NCBI RefSeq assembly: GCF_003073135.1
Contig: NZ_PGDQ01000002.1
Location: 62,001 to 126,000 of the forward strand
Source: Euzebya rosea
GTDB taxonomy: Bacteria; Actinomycetota; Nitriliruptoria; Euzebyales; Euzebyaceae
DNA length: 64,000 nt
Direction: 5' to 3'
Within the stretch, counting starts at the first letter, position 1; the number at the start of each line of letters is the position of its first letter. A program made the translations under genes and the position numbers. Positions 40,475 through 49,061 of this stretch are shown here, one piece after another. The notes below the pieces were generated by a model. The model was not told the DNA's origin, searched no databases, and saw nothing but the letters and a program-made list of their open reading frames with translations.

Positions 40475-41757
40475 GCCGCCGCGACGAGATCGACCGCCTC
40501 GCACGCCTGCTCGAGGGGCAGGACGTGCCTGCCGGCACCGTCGGTGAACAGGCCGAACGGCAGGAGCTGAGCGCGCTCGCCACCCTGCTGCGGGAGGCCG
40601 CACCGGAGGTGCCACCGATGCGGCCGGAGTTCAGGGCCGAGCTGCGCGCCCAGGTCGTCGAGGCCGCCCGTGAGCAGCGCCGCGAGGCGCCGTTCCTGAC
40701 GCGCCTCCGCGAGGGGGTGCAGCGCTTCCGCTACTCCACCGGCCTCGCCGGCGCGACCGGCTTCGCGTCGATGGCGCTGGCTGGTGGCGGCGTCGCCGGT
40801 GCGGCCGAGCGAGCCCAGCCGGGCGACGTGCTGTACGGCACCAAGCTGGTCATCGAGGACGTCCGGCTGTCCGCGACCTTCGATCAGGTCGCCCGTGGCC
40901 ACAGGGCCATGTCCTACGCGCTCGACCGCCTGGACGAGGCCGCGCTGGCGGCTGCCGACGGCGACGGCGGCGGGGCTGCCGTTGCGCTCCGCGGCGCCAG
41001 CGACCGCACCGAGGAGGGGCAGCGGCTGGTCACCGAACACGGCGAGACCGGCGACCTGCTGGACCTCGCCGACGTGCTGGTGGAGGAGGAGGAGCGACTT
41101 GCCGCCCTCGCCCCGCTGCTCGACGGTGCCGCCCTCGACGCCGCCGACGAGCTCCGACAGGTGCTGGCGGACGCCCGTGACGCGATCGCCGACGCGCTGC
41201 CGACCGGCGTGGAGATGCCCGATGGCCCGGCCCCGGTCGACGTGACGACCACCCCACCGACCGTCCCGTCCGTCGACGACGTGACCCCGACGACCCCGCC
41301 GACCCCCGGCGCCCCCACGACCACCCCGCCGTCGGAACCCGTCATCCAGGATCCGACCGGCGACCTGCCGGACCCCGGCCTGCCGGACCTTCCCGTCCCG
41401 CTGCCCGATCCGGGGGACGTCCTCCCGCCACCGGACCTGCCGATCGAGGTCCCCACGCAGGTTCCGACCGGCGTGGTGCCCGACGCCGTCGACGGGGTCC
41501 TGGACGCCGTCGACGGTGTGCTGGACACGGTCGATGACACCGTCGACCAGGTCGATGGCACGCTCGGCGACGTCGTGGACACCGTGGACGCCGTGCTGCC
41601 GGACCCGCTCGACGACGTCGTTCCCGACGTGGGGCAGGTCCTCGACGGGGCCGGCGACGTGGTGGATGATGCAGGCTCCACCGTGGGCGACGTGCTGGAT
41701 GCCGTGTCAGGCAACAGCGGTTCCGGCACCATCGGTGGCATCCTCGGAGGAGGCTAG
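40471..41757 (+). CDS. DUF5667 protein, possible anti-sigma partner
   Basis: 428 residues. The N-terminal 90 are helical and resemble anti-sigma regions of BldN-type operons. A hydrophobic segment (TGLAGATGFASMALAGGGVAG) near 90-110 is the likely membrane anchor. The DUF5667 domain follows (GDVLYGTKLVIEDVRLSATF; GHRAMSYALDRLDEA). The C-terminal 180 residues are Pro/Thr/Asp/Val rich with DAVDGVLD-type repeats, probably outside the cell. Location behind the sigma gene suggests it controls it, as RsbN controls BldN. That role is inferred. Confidence 0.75.
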   Translation: MSRRDEIDRLARLLEGQDVPAGTVGEQAERQELSALATLLREAAPEVPPMRPEFRAELRAQVVEAAREQRREAPFLTRLREGVQRFRYSTGLAGATGFASMALAGGGVAGAAERAQPGDVLYGTKLVIEDVRLSATFDQVARGHRAMSYALDRLDEAALAAADGDGGGAAVALRGASDRTEEGQRLVTEHGETGDLLDLADVLVEEEERLAALAPLLDGAALDAADELRQVLADARDAIADALPTGVEMPDGPAPVDVTTTPPTVPSVDDVTPTTPPTPGAPTTTPPSEPVIQDPTGDLPDPGLPDLPVPLPDPGDVLPPPDLPIEVPTQVPTGVVPDAVDGVLDAVDGVLDTVDDTVDQVDGTLGDVVDTVDAVLPDPLDDVVPDVGQVLDGAGDVVDDAGSTVGDVLDAVSGNSGSGTIGGILGGG

Positions 41758-41808
41758 GTTCCGCTGGACCGGGTGAGACCTCCCGGCAGCAGGGGGCCAG
41801 GAGGAACG

Positions 41809-44800
41809 ATGGAGCACACGGCAGAGCTGCGCACCGCCGACGACACGAGTCGTGATGGCGTCATCGACGTGTCCGCGGACCCCACGTCCAGCGGGCTCGG
41901 CCTGGCGTTCACGACCTGGCACCGCTTGCTTCGCACCCTGCTGCTGGTCCACGTGCCGCTCCTGGCGATCTTCGCCTACTTCCGCGAGGTCGACACCGTC
42001 GTGTGGGCACCCCTGGTCGCCGTTCCTGCCCTGCTCGTCCTCGCGGCCAGCACGGTGGGGTCCGAACGGTTCCGGGCCGCCCTGATCAGCATCGGCTTCG
42101 TCTGGTGCTCGTGGTTGCTGATCTTCTGGTCGGGTGGGGCGATCGAGGCCCACTTCCATGCCCTCATCGTGATCGGGCTCGTCGGCCTCTACCGCGACTG
42201 GCTGGCGCTCGGCCTCGCCGTCGCCGCGCAGCTGGTCCTGCAGCTCGTCGTCGGCAACGTCGATCCGACACTGATCTACAACCACCAGGCCGCGGTGAAC
42301 GCGCCGTTCGCGTGGAGCTTCGTGCACGTCTGCGCCGTGCTGGGGGCCGCGGCCGTGCCGGTGTTCTCGTGGCGCGGCACCCGTCAGGCCGAGGACGTCT
42401 CCGCCGAACGTGCCTCCGAGGCCACCGCGCAGAAGGCCGAGGCCCGTCGCCAGCGCGAGGTGTCGAAGGTCTACGCCACCGTGGCGCGCCGCAGCCAGAC
42501 CCTGCTGGAACGGCAGCTCGACCTCATCGAGAAGCTGGAGCAGGACGAGAAGGACCCCTCGACGCTGCAGGACCTGTTCAGCCTCGACCACCTCGCCACG
42601 CGCATGAACCGCGAGGCGGCGTCGCTGCTCGTCCTCGCCGGTGGCGAACCCAACCGGCGTGTCGCCGGCCGCCCGCCGCTGTCGGAGGTCGCCCGCGGTG
42701 CGGTCGGCGAGATCGAGGACTACACCCGGGTCGACCTCGAGCTGGCCGACGACCGCACGGTCGAGGGCCGGGTCGTGGCGCCGCTGGTGCACCTGCTCAG
42801 CGAGCTGATCGAGAACGCAGCGAGCTACAGCCCGCCCGAGGCCCGTGTCCGGGTCGTCGGAGGCACGACCGCAGACGGGTCCTACCTGCTCCGCATCGTC
42901 GACCGTGGCATCGGCATCGACGCGGCCAAGCTCGAGCAGTACAACCACCTGCTCGCCAACCCGCAGACGATCAGCCCGAGCGACAGCCAGCGGCTGGGCC
43001 TGGACGTGGTCTCGCGCTTGGCAGGACGCCACGGCCTGCCCGTGCAGCTGTCCCACAACACCGACGGACCCGGCATCACCGCGACCGTCAAGGTCCCCGG
43101 TGAGCTGCTCAGCGAGCCGGCGTCCACGGTGCTCGAGCACGCGCCACCGGCCGCCGACATGCCCACGCCAACGGCGTTGGACGACGCGGGCGACCTCGAC
43201 GCCGATCGTCCACGCGACGAACCCGCCCTGCCCACCACCGAACCGGCGCCACCCGTTCCCGTCCCGAGCACGGCCACGGAGCCGGACGCAGGGCCAACCC
43301 CCGTCCCGGTGGGCGGCGCCCCCGCCTGGGCGCAGGCCGTCGTCCGTCCGCCGAGCACCGCCGCGGCTGCCCCGACGACCCCGGCACCCGCCACGACCGC
43401 CCGCGGGCGCGGACGGTCGAGCAGCCCTGCCCCGACGCCCCCCGCCGCAGCCAGCCCACCAGCACCCGCCGCCACGGGCCCGGCGGCCCCGGCGACGACG
43501 GGCGGCGGATCGTGGTCCTACAGCGGTCACCTGGGCGGTCAGGACACCCCGTCGACGGCCCCGCCGAAGAAGCGACGCGGCATGTTCGGGCGCAAGAAGG
43601 ACCAGGAGTCCGCCCCCGCCGCACCCCCGGCCGACCTCGCGCCCTCACCCATCGACGACGACATGGTCCCGGCCCGCGACGACCTCGATGCGCTGCTGAG
43701 CGCCAGCCGTCGCACGCCAGCGACGCCGGCCACGCAGCCCGCCGCGCAACCGCCGGCAGCGAGCCCCGCATCGCAGTCGCCACCCCCAGCGTCGACGGCG
43801 CCGACGCCGCAGGCGTCATCGATGCCGACGCCGCAGGCGTCATCGACGCCGACGCCGCAGGCGTCATCGACGCCGACCCCTGCAGCCCGTCCCGCGACGC
43901 CGGTCGAGTCCGACGCGGCCGCCGGCAACACCGGCGATGCGCCGGCCGCACCACAGCGACCTGCCGCCGGGTCACAGGCCGAGGCGGCCGCCCGCCTGCT
44001 GCAGGACCTGCCCGGTATGGGTGATCCCGTGACCCCGGCCCCCGTCGCCCGTCGCAAGCCCGTCGAGGGCGTCGGGATCCCCGGCCCACAGGGTGGGCGC
44101 GGACCTGCGGTACCGCCCCGGCAGGCCGACACCCCCGCGGACCAGCCGCCGTCGAGGCCATCGATCGGCGCCACCGCCCCGGAGGCGCCGCCGCTGCCAC
44201 GACGCTCCACCGTGGGCCAGCCCCTCGACGAACCCGGTCGGGGCCTGTTCACCTCACGCGGTGGGGACCAGTCCCAGGACGCCGCCTCGGCCCCAGGGGC
44301 CACCGCGGCCCCGGGATCCACCGCACCCTCGGGGGCTGGCACGGCCTCGGCGGCTGCACCGGATCAGCCCGCAGCCTCGGAGCCCTCGCCCGAGGGACCA
44401 GCAGCGGCATCCCAACCGCGACCGACCGCGCCCGCCGTCGACGCCCAGGCCACCCAGTCGCCCACACCGGCGCTGCCGACGCGGCCCCGTCCCGGGGACC
44501 CCGCACCGGCGCCGTCCACCCCGTCCTCCGAGCCGGCAGATGCGTCCCCGGCCCCCTCGACCGAGGACAGCGGAGACCGCCCGACGTCGGAGATCGGGAC
44601 CCCGCTGCCGCAGCGGCGTCGGGGGGCATCGCTGCCGGCCGCGCTGAAGAAGGGCGACGACGACGCCCGCCCGGCAGCAGCCGCGGCGGCGCCGGTCAGC
44701 CGTGAACAGTCCCGCAACTTGCTGTCGTCGTACCAATCACGACTTCAGGCCGGGCGCAGGGCTGCCGAGGAACAGGTAACGACAGACGACGCCCCGCCTG

Positions 44801-44838
44801 CCGATGGCGACGGTGCGGAAAGCGGCGATGACTCGTGA
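41809..44838 (+). CDS. Conservon sensor-kinase-like protein CvnA
   Basis: 1009 residues, first protein of a conservon (cvnABCD). Residues about 35-200 are membrane-embedded (FTTWHRLLRTLLLVHVPLL; GGAIEAHFHALIVIGLVGLY). A coiled coil and a dimerisation helix follow at about 210-280, and then an HATPase domain (ELIENAASYSPPEARV; RIVDRGIGIDAAKLEQ; GLDVVSRLAGRHGLPVQL). No phosphorylatable H-box is seen, as is usual in CvnA. The last 570 residues are low-complexity Pro/Ala/Thr with a 24-bp tandem repeat. AGGAGGAA lies just before the ATG at 41809. GTGA overlap couples it to the roadblock gene. Confidence 0.88.
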   Translation: MEHTAELRTADDTSRDGVIDVSADPTSSGLGLAFTTWHRLLRTLLLVHVPLLAIFAYFREVDTVVWAPLVAVPALLVLAASTVGSERFRAALISIGFVWCSWLLIFWSGGAIEAHFHALIVIGLVGLYRDWLALGLAVAAQLVLQLVVGNVDPTLIYNHQAAVNAPFAWSFVHVCAVLGAAAVPVFSWRGTRQAEDVSAERASEATAQKAEARRQREVSKVYATVARRSQTLLERQLDLIEKLEQDEKDPSTLQDLFSLDHLATRMNREAASLLVLAGGEPNRRVAGRPPLSEVARGAVGEIEDYTRVDLELADDRTVEGRVVAPLVHLLSELIENAASYSPPEARVRVVGGTTADGSYLLRIVDRGIGIDAAKLEQYNHLLANPQTISPSDSQRLGLDVVSRLAGRHGLPVQLSHNTDGPGITATVKVPGELLSEPASTVLEHAPPAADMPTPTALDDAGDLDADRPRDEPALPTTEPAPPVPVPSTATEPDAGPTPVPVGGAPAWAQAVVRPPSTAAAAPTTPAPATTARGRGRSSSPAPTPPAAASPPAPAATGPAAPATTGGGSWSYSGHLGGQDTPSTAPPKKRRGMFGRKKDQESAPAAPPADLAPSPIDDDMVPARDDLDALLSASRRTPATPATQPAAQPPAASPASQSPPPASTAPTPQASSMPTPQASSTPTPQASSTPTPAARPATPVESDAAAGNTGDAPAAPQRPAAGSQAEAAARLLQDLPGMGDPVTPAPVARRKPVEGVGIPGPQGGRGPAVPPRQADTPADQPPSRPSIGATAPEAPPLPRRSTVGQPLDEPGRGLFTSRGGDQSQDAASAPGATAAPGSTAPSGAGTASAAAPDQPAASEPSPEGPAAASQPRPTAPAVDAQATQSPTPALPTRPRPGDPAPAPSTPSSEPADASPAPSTEDSGDRPTSEIGTPLPQRRRGASLPAALKKGDDDARPAAAAAAPVSREQSRNLLSSYQSRLQAGRRAAEEQVTTDDAPPADGDGAESGDDS
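43801..43872 (+). repeat. 24-bp tandem repeat, three copies, in the CvnA tail
   Basis: Units at 43801, 43825 and 43849 encode PTPQASSM, PTPQASST, PTPQASST in the disordered tail of the CvnA protein. Copies differ by one base. Confidence 0.9.
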
Positions 44839-45263
44839 ACGTGAACCATCTCTCCGACGACGCGCGCAACCTGAACTGGCTGGTGGCCAACTTCACCTCC
44901 AAGGTCCCGGGTGTGGCCAACACGCTCGTGCTCAGCGCCGACGGGCTGCCCCTCGCCCTGTCCGACAACCTCGACCGCGACGCGGCGGACCAGCTGAGCG
45001 CCATCGCCTCGGGACTGTCCAGCCTCACCCAGGGTGCCGCGCGCTGCCTGGCGGCCGGTGCGGTCAAGCAGGCGATCGTGGAGATGGAAGCGGGCTTCCT
45101 GTTCGTGCAGACGATCTCCGACGGATCGATCCTGTCGGTCCTCACCACCACCGACGCCGACCTGGGCCTCATCGGCTACGAGATGGCCCTGCTGGTCAGC
45201 CGTGTGGGCGATGTCCTCACCCCGGCGCTCCGCGTCGAGCTGCAGGCGGCACTTCCGTCGTGA
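44835..45263 (+). CDS. Roadblock/LC7 protein CvnB
   Basis: 142 residues of the roadblock/LC7 fold (LNWLVANFTSKVPGVANTLVLSADG; QLSAIASGLSSLTQGAA; GFLFVQTISDGSILSVLTT). In conservons it acts with the GTPase CvnD as a regulator or scaffold, comparable to MglB with MglA. GTG start overlaps the CvnA stop; its own stop overlaps the GTG of the DUF742 gene. Confidence 0.94.
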   Translation: MNVNHLSDDARNLNWLVANFTSKVPGVANTLVLSADGLPLALSDNLDRDAADQLSAIASGLSSLTQGAARCLAAGAVKQAIVEMEAGFLFVQTISDGSILSVLTTTDADLGLIGYEMALLVSRVGDVLTPALRVELQAALPS

Positions 45264-45640
45264 GCGTGCCCGAGACCGATCCGCCGGAGCGGCCGTACAC
45301 CCGGCTGACCCGGCCGTATGCGCTGACGGGCGGCCGTACCGAGCCGCCGGACGCCAGCCTTGCCATCGAGGCGCTGGTCGAGATGAGCTGGCGCGGCTAC
45401 GACGCCCGTGACGACGTGCGCTTCGAGAAGGCCGAGATCCTGGACCTGACGCAGCGGACCATCAGCGTCGCCGAGGTCGCCGCACACCTCGACGTGCCGC
45501 TCGGCGTGGCGCGCGTCCTGGTCGGGGACCTTGCCGAGGAGGGGCTCGTGATCATCCACCCGCCACCGGACGCCGACACCGGCGGCGCCCAGGACCCCAA
45601 GCTGCTGGAGAAGGTGCTGCATGGTCTCCGCACGCTCTAG
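45260..45640 (+). CDS. DUF742 protein CvnC
   Basis: 126 residues, with the family's YTRLTRPYALTGGRT near the N-terminus and a winged-helix-like C-terminal half (RTISVAEVAAHLDVPLGVARVLVGDLAEEGLV). Third conservon member, role not settled. Start is GTG 45260 in a GTGA overlap. The gene overlaps the start of cvnD by 20 bases. Confidence 0.93.
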   Translation: MSVPETDPPERPYTRLTRPYALTGGRTEPPDASLAIEALVEMSWRGYDARDDVRFEKAEILDLTQRTISVAEVAAHLDVPLGVARVLVGDLAEEGLVIIHPPPDADTGGAQDPKLLEKVLHGLRTL

Positions 45641-46229
45641 GAGTGCACGTCCCGCCGGCACCCGAGCGGTGTTGACCCCCACCAAGATCGTGGTGGCGGG
45701 CGGCTTCGCGGTGGGCAAGACCACGTTCGTCGGGTCCGTCTCGGAGATCGATCCGCTTCGGACCGAGGCGGCGATGACCGTTGCCTCGACTGGGGTCGAC
45801 GACCTGTCCAAGGTCTCGCAGAAGCGGTCGACGACCGTCGCCATGGACTTCGGACGCATCACCCTGTCGGAGGACCTGCTGCTGTACCTGTTCGGCACAC
45901 CCGGACAGGACCGGTTCTGGTTCATGTGGAACGACCTGTGCAAGGGCGCCATCGGCGCCATCGTGCTGGTCGACACCCGCCGGCTCGACGACAGCTTCGG
46001 GCCCATCGACTACTTCGAGGACCGCGGCCTGCCGTTCATCGTGGCCGTCAACGCCTTCGAGGGCATCATGCGGCACGAGCTCGAGGACGTTCGTTCAGCG
46101 CTCGACCTGCCGCCCGACATCCCGGTCGTGCGCACCGACGCACGCCTGCACGACTCCGTCCAGCAGACCCTCGTCACGCTCGTCGAACACGCCCTGCGGC
46201 GTGCGCGCGCCAAGCGATCCGCTCGCTGA
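45621..46229 (+). CDS. Conservon small GTPase CvnD
   Basis: 202 residues of an MglA/Gem-like GTPase: KIVVAGGFAVGKTTFVGSV (P-loop), LYLFGTPGQDRFWFMWND (Walker B/switch II), NAFEG replacing the usual NKxD at the base-recognition site, and VRTDARLHDSVQQTL. Switch-type signalling with CvnA-C at the membrane is expected. Fourth and last gene of the conservon; a strong terminator follows 40 bases downstream. Confidence 0.94.
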   Translation: MVSARSRSARPAGTRAVLTPTKIVVAGGFAVGKTTFVGSVSEIDPLRTEAAMTVASTGVDDLSKVSQKRSTTVAMDFGRITLSEDLLLYLFGTPGQDRFWFMWNDLCKGAIGAIVLVDTRRLDDSFGPIDYFEDRGLPFIVAVNAFEGIMRHELEDVRSALDLPPDIPVVRTDARLHDSVQQTLVTLVEHALRRARAKRSAR

Positions 46230-46268
46230 GCCGGCCCGACGCCGCCGCGCGTGCGATCCGGACACACT

Positions 46269-46294
46269 GAAGGCCCGCCCCACGGCGGGCCTTC
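46269..46294 (+). terminator. Strong hairpin terminator of the conservon
   Basis: GAAGGCCCGCC pairs perfectly with GGCGGGCCTTC around the loop CCAC, 40 bases after the cvnD stop. It may act in both directions, because the next gene ends toward it. Confidence 0.85.
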
Positions 46295-46350
46295 GGTGCA
46301 TCATCGCGTCTGGGTGGGGGAGTCCCCGGGGGAGCGTGGTCGGTCTGCCG

Positions 46351-46569
46351 TCAGTCCAGCAGGAGCCAAGAGAGGACGCTCGGCATGACGGCGCCCGCGC
46401 GGGGGTGCGGGCTGGCGGCGAGGGCGGTGATCGTCGCGTCGAAGCCGACGAGTGCGATCAGGAGGTCGCCGACCTCGTCGTCGTGAACGTCCATCTCGAG
46501 GGCGCTCGCGACCACGTCGGGGGCGGGCCGGACGAGGCCCGGTTCGAACGTGTCGTGCTGGCCGATCAT
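46351..46569 (-). CDS. Small acidic protein of unknown function
   Basis: 72 residues (MIGQHDTFEPGLVRPAP at the start, ending SWLLLD). No known domain. An AGGAGGA ribosome site eight bases before the ATG at 46569 supports expression. It lies between the conservon terminator and a second small gene on the same strand; both could be one transcript. Confidence 0.6.
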   Translation of the reverse strand: MIGQHDTFEPGLVRPAPDVVASALEMDVHDDEVGDLLIALVGFDATITALAASPHPRAGAVMPSVLSWLLLD

Positions 46570-46708
46570 CTCGCGGATCCTCCTGGTGGTGGTGGGGTGT
46601 GACGCTGGCCAACACCGATGGTGGGACGCTGCGTCCCGAGGATCCCCGACTTGGTGCAGTCTTTGCCGACCCCAGACCGTTACCGGGCCGGGGCAGCCGA
46701 TCGGTGGG

Positions 46709-46915
46709 TCACTGGGCGTCGGCGATGAAGAGGCCGCACACCAGCGAGTACAGGCCCATGGCCGCCTTCGGTTCCTCCATCGAGGCCAGGGTCAGGAAGG
46801 CCGCGTCCCACCCGATGCGCTCGACCAGCTGATCCACGGCGTCGTCGATGTGGCTGTTCTCGGCGATCAGGGCGTACGCGGTCAGGGTGTTGGCCAGGGC
46901 GTGCGGGTTCTTCAT
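46709..46915 (-). CDS. Small helical protein of unknown function
   Basis: 68 residues (MKNPHALANTLTAYALIAEN; DQLVERIGWDAAFLTLASM), likely alpha-helical. GGAG lies seven bases before the ATG at 46915. It is divergent from the dihydroorotase gene across 162 bases. Not related to the 72-residue neighbour by eye. Function unknown. Confidence 0.6.
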   Translation of the reverse strand: MKNPHALANTLTAYALIAENSHIDDAVDQLVERIGWDAAFLTLASMEEPKAAMGLYSLVCGLFIADAQ

Positions 46916-47077
46916 CGTCGGGCTCCGGGATCTGCGAGAGGGGGGTCTGCGGGTCTTGTCTGCGGGTGTGGTCTGCGGTGCCGCCGGTTGCGGCGTCTCG
47001 GGCAGGACAACGATCGGAAATCCAGAGCGTGACGGTCCGTGACCGATATTTCCCGCGACCCCCGTACGATCCCTGTC

Positions 47078-48361
47078 ATGAGCGCGCAGATCCTCCGTGG
47101 CGGAACAGTGGTCAACGTCGACGGGCAGCGTCGAGCCGACGTCGTCGTCGACGGGGACCGCATCGTGGACGTCGTCGCATCCGGTGTCGACGTGGCCGGG
47201 GCGACCGACATCGACGTCTCCGGCTGCGTGGTGATGCCCGGCCTCGTGGACATCCAGGTGCACTTCCGCGAACCCGGCGGAACCGAGGCGGAGGACATCA
47301 GCTCGGGTGCGGCAGGCGCGGCCCGCGGTGGCATGACCGCGGTGGTGATGATGCCCAACACCACGCCAGCGATCGACCGCGTGGAGGTGGTGCGCGACGT
47401 GCGCGCCGCCGCGGCAGGTGCCCCCGTGGACGTCCACACCTCCTCGTGCCTGTCGGTGGATCGACAGGGCGAGCGGCTGGTCGACTTCGCGGCGCTGTAC
47501 GCCGAGGGCGTCCGGGTCTTCACCGACGACGGCGACGTCCTCGCCGACGCGGGACTGATGCGACAGGCCCTGGAGGCCACGCTGGCCCTGCCCGGCATGG
47601 TCGTCAGCCAGCACTGCGAGGACCCGTCCCTCGTGGCCGGCGGCGCCATCAACGAGGGAGCGGTGTCGGCAGCGTTGGGTGTTGGCGGCCGGCCACGCGA
47701 GGCCGAGGAGGTCATCGTTGCCCGTGACGTGGCCCTCGCCCGGCTCACCGGGGGGCGCTATCACGTCCTGCACCTCTCGACGTCCCTGGCGCTGGCGCAC
47801 GTGCGCCGGGCCAAGCGCGACGGCGCTCGCGTGACCTGCGAGGTCACGCCGCAGCACCTCGTGCTCACCGACGCCGACGTCGAACGCCTGGGCACCAACG
47901 GCAAGATGAACCCGCCGCTGCGGACCCACGTCGACGTGGCGGCGCTGCGCCAGGGACTCGTGGCCGGGGACGTGGACGCCGTGGCCACCGACCACGCCCC
48001 CCACCCGCCGGCGGCGAAGGCCCGCGACCTCGCGACGGCCCCACCGGGGATGCTCGGCGTGGAGACCGCGGTGTCGGTGGTGTGGACCCACCTCGTGTCG
48101 CGTGGCCTGATGAGCCCCTCACGGGCGGTGGAGGTGCTGTCGGCCTCGCCCGCCCGCATCGCCGGGCTCGAGGGCCACGGCCAGCCGGTCGCCCCCGGCA
48201 GCCCCGCGAACATCTGCGTGCTGGACCCCACCGAGACGTGGCGGGTCGAGCCGGCCACCATGGCCAGCAAGTCGCTGAACAGCCCCTTCGCCGGCGACAC
48301 CCTCACGGGTCGGGTGCGCCTGACCATGCGACGTGGCGTGATCCAGCACCAGCTGGGCTGA
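47078..48361 (+). CDS. pyrC: Dihydroorotase-type amidohydrolase
   Basis: 427 residues of the class I dihydroorotase family, the third step of pyrimidine synthesis (carbamoyl-aspartate to dihydroorotate). Motifs: GLVDIQVHFREPGG, MPNTTPAID, FTDDGDV, HCEDPSL, HLSTSLAL, GKMNPPLR, ATDHAPHPP. The first zinc ligand of the usual HxH is Gln (IQVH), a variant that may weaken the metal site, so function is less sure. No pyrB, carA or pyrR lie nearby, so another pyrC may exist elsewhere. TACGAT stands seven bases before ATG 47078, so the longer frame from 47039 is not used; leaderless signature. Confidence 0.8.
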   Translation: MSAQILRGGTVVNVDGQRRADVVVDGDRIVDVVASGVDVAGATDIDVSGCVVMPGLVDIQVHFREPGGTEAEDISSGAAGAARGGMTAVVMMPNTTPAIDRVEVVRDVRAAAAGAPVDVHTSSCLSVDRQGERLVDFAALYAEGVRVFTDDGDVLADAGLMRQALEATLALPGMVVSQHCEDPSLVAGGAINEGAVSAALGVGGRPREAEEVIVARDVALARLTGGRYHVLHLSTSLALAHVRRAKRDGARVTCEVTPQHLVLTDADVERLGTNGKMNPPLRTHVDVAALRQGLVAGDVDAVATDHAPHPPAAKARDLATAPPGMLGVETAVSVVWTHLVSRGLMSPSRAVEVLSASPARIAGLEGHGQPVAPGSPANICVLDPTETWRVEPATMASKSLNSPFAGDTLTGRVRLTMRRGVIQHQLG

Positions 48362-48396
48362 CGGGCCCGGCCAGAACTGGGCATGGACCGCCTGCT

Positions 48397-48411
48397 GCTA
48401 CCAGTGGTAGC
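48397..48411. promoter_or_regulatory. 15-bp operator GCTACC-N3-GGTAGC, second site
   Basis: GCTACCAGTGGTAGC, arms identical to the site at 21134-21148 in the fad promoter. A possible -10 TAGTGT at 48429 follows, so the repeat would cover the -35 of the gene at 48483. An arm pair CTGAA/TTCAG follows at 48412-48428. Confidence 0.75.
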
Positions 48412-48482
48412 CTGAAACGCACGTTCAGTAGTGTGTGTCCGCGGTACGGCGGCCACACGCCACGAGGGTGGGAAGAGGGTCC

Positions 48483-48965
48483 ATGCAGGTGGAGCAGACG
48501 ACGGCCTCGATGACGCGGTACGTCGAGCACGGTCGCTACCTCGACGACGAGGTCGACCTGGTCGTCGCGCGGGTCCGAACCGCCTCCTACCCCACCCACA
48601 CGCTGGCCGGGCGGCCGTGGCTGGCGGTGTCCCTCCCCGGTGCCGCGATCGCCGGGATGGGCTCCGAGGTCATCTTCGGAGCACCGCGAGCAGCCATGAC
48701 CGACGACACCATCCGTGCGGCAGCCGCTGCCTGCGCGGACCTGTGGCTGGACGCGCGGTGGTACCCCGCCGACGTGCGCGGCTACGACCTGGTCCTCGCC
48801 ACGACCATCACCGTCTCGGAGCCCGCAGGCATCGACCCGGTGGTCGCGAGCCTGCTGGACGTGCAGGCCGACGACGTCCGCCGTGCTCCCGCAGGTGGCG
48901 ACGGCCCGCTGCGGTTCGTCCGCCTGTCCTGGCGCCCCGGCCGCCAGTCACGCACCGCGCGCTGA
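48483..48965 (+). CDS. Conserved-looking protein of unknown function under a shared operator
   Basis: 160 residues. No family recognised. No signal peptide or membrane helix; mixed alpha/beta composition (SMTRYVEHGRYLDDEVDLVV; ADLWLDARWYPADVRGYDLV; LRFVRLSWRPGRQ). AAGAGGGT lies just before the ATG at 48483. Its promoter has the same 15-bp inverted repeat as the fatty-acid cluster, suggesting a lipid-linked role, perhaps with acyl groups as signal. Confidence 0.6.
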   Translation: MQVEQTTASMTRYVEHGRYLDDEVDLVVARVRTASYPTHTLAGRPWLAVSLPGAAIAGMGSEVIFGAPRAAMTDDTIRAAAAACADLWLDARWYPADVRGYDLVLATTITVSEPAGIDPVVASLLDVQADDVRRAPAGGDGPLRFVRLSWRPGRQSRTAR

Positions 48966-49061
48966 CGTCGACGACGCCCGGCACCCCTCTCACCGGCAGG
49001 GCACCCGACCTCGAGGTCGAACGCGGCGCGCAGCGGCGAGCCCGGGCAGTAGTGTGCAGGC

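Noticed and set aside
47016-47053. GGAAAT/ATTTCC inverted repeat before the dihydroorotase gene
   Set aside because: The arms are six bases and 26 bases apart, weak for an operator; left out.
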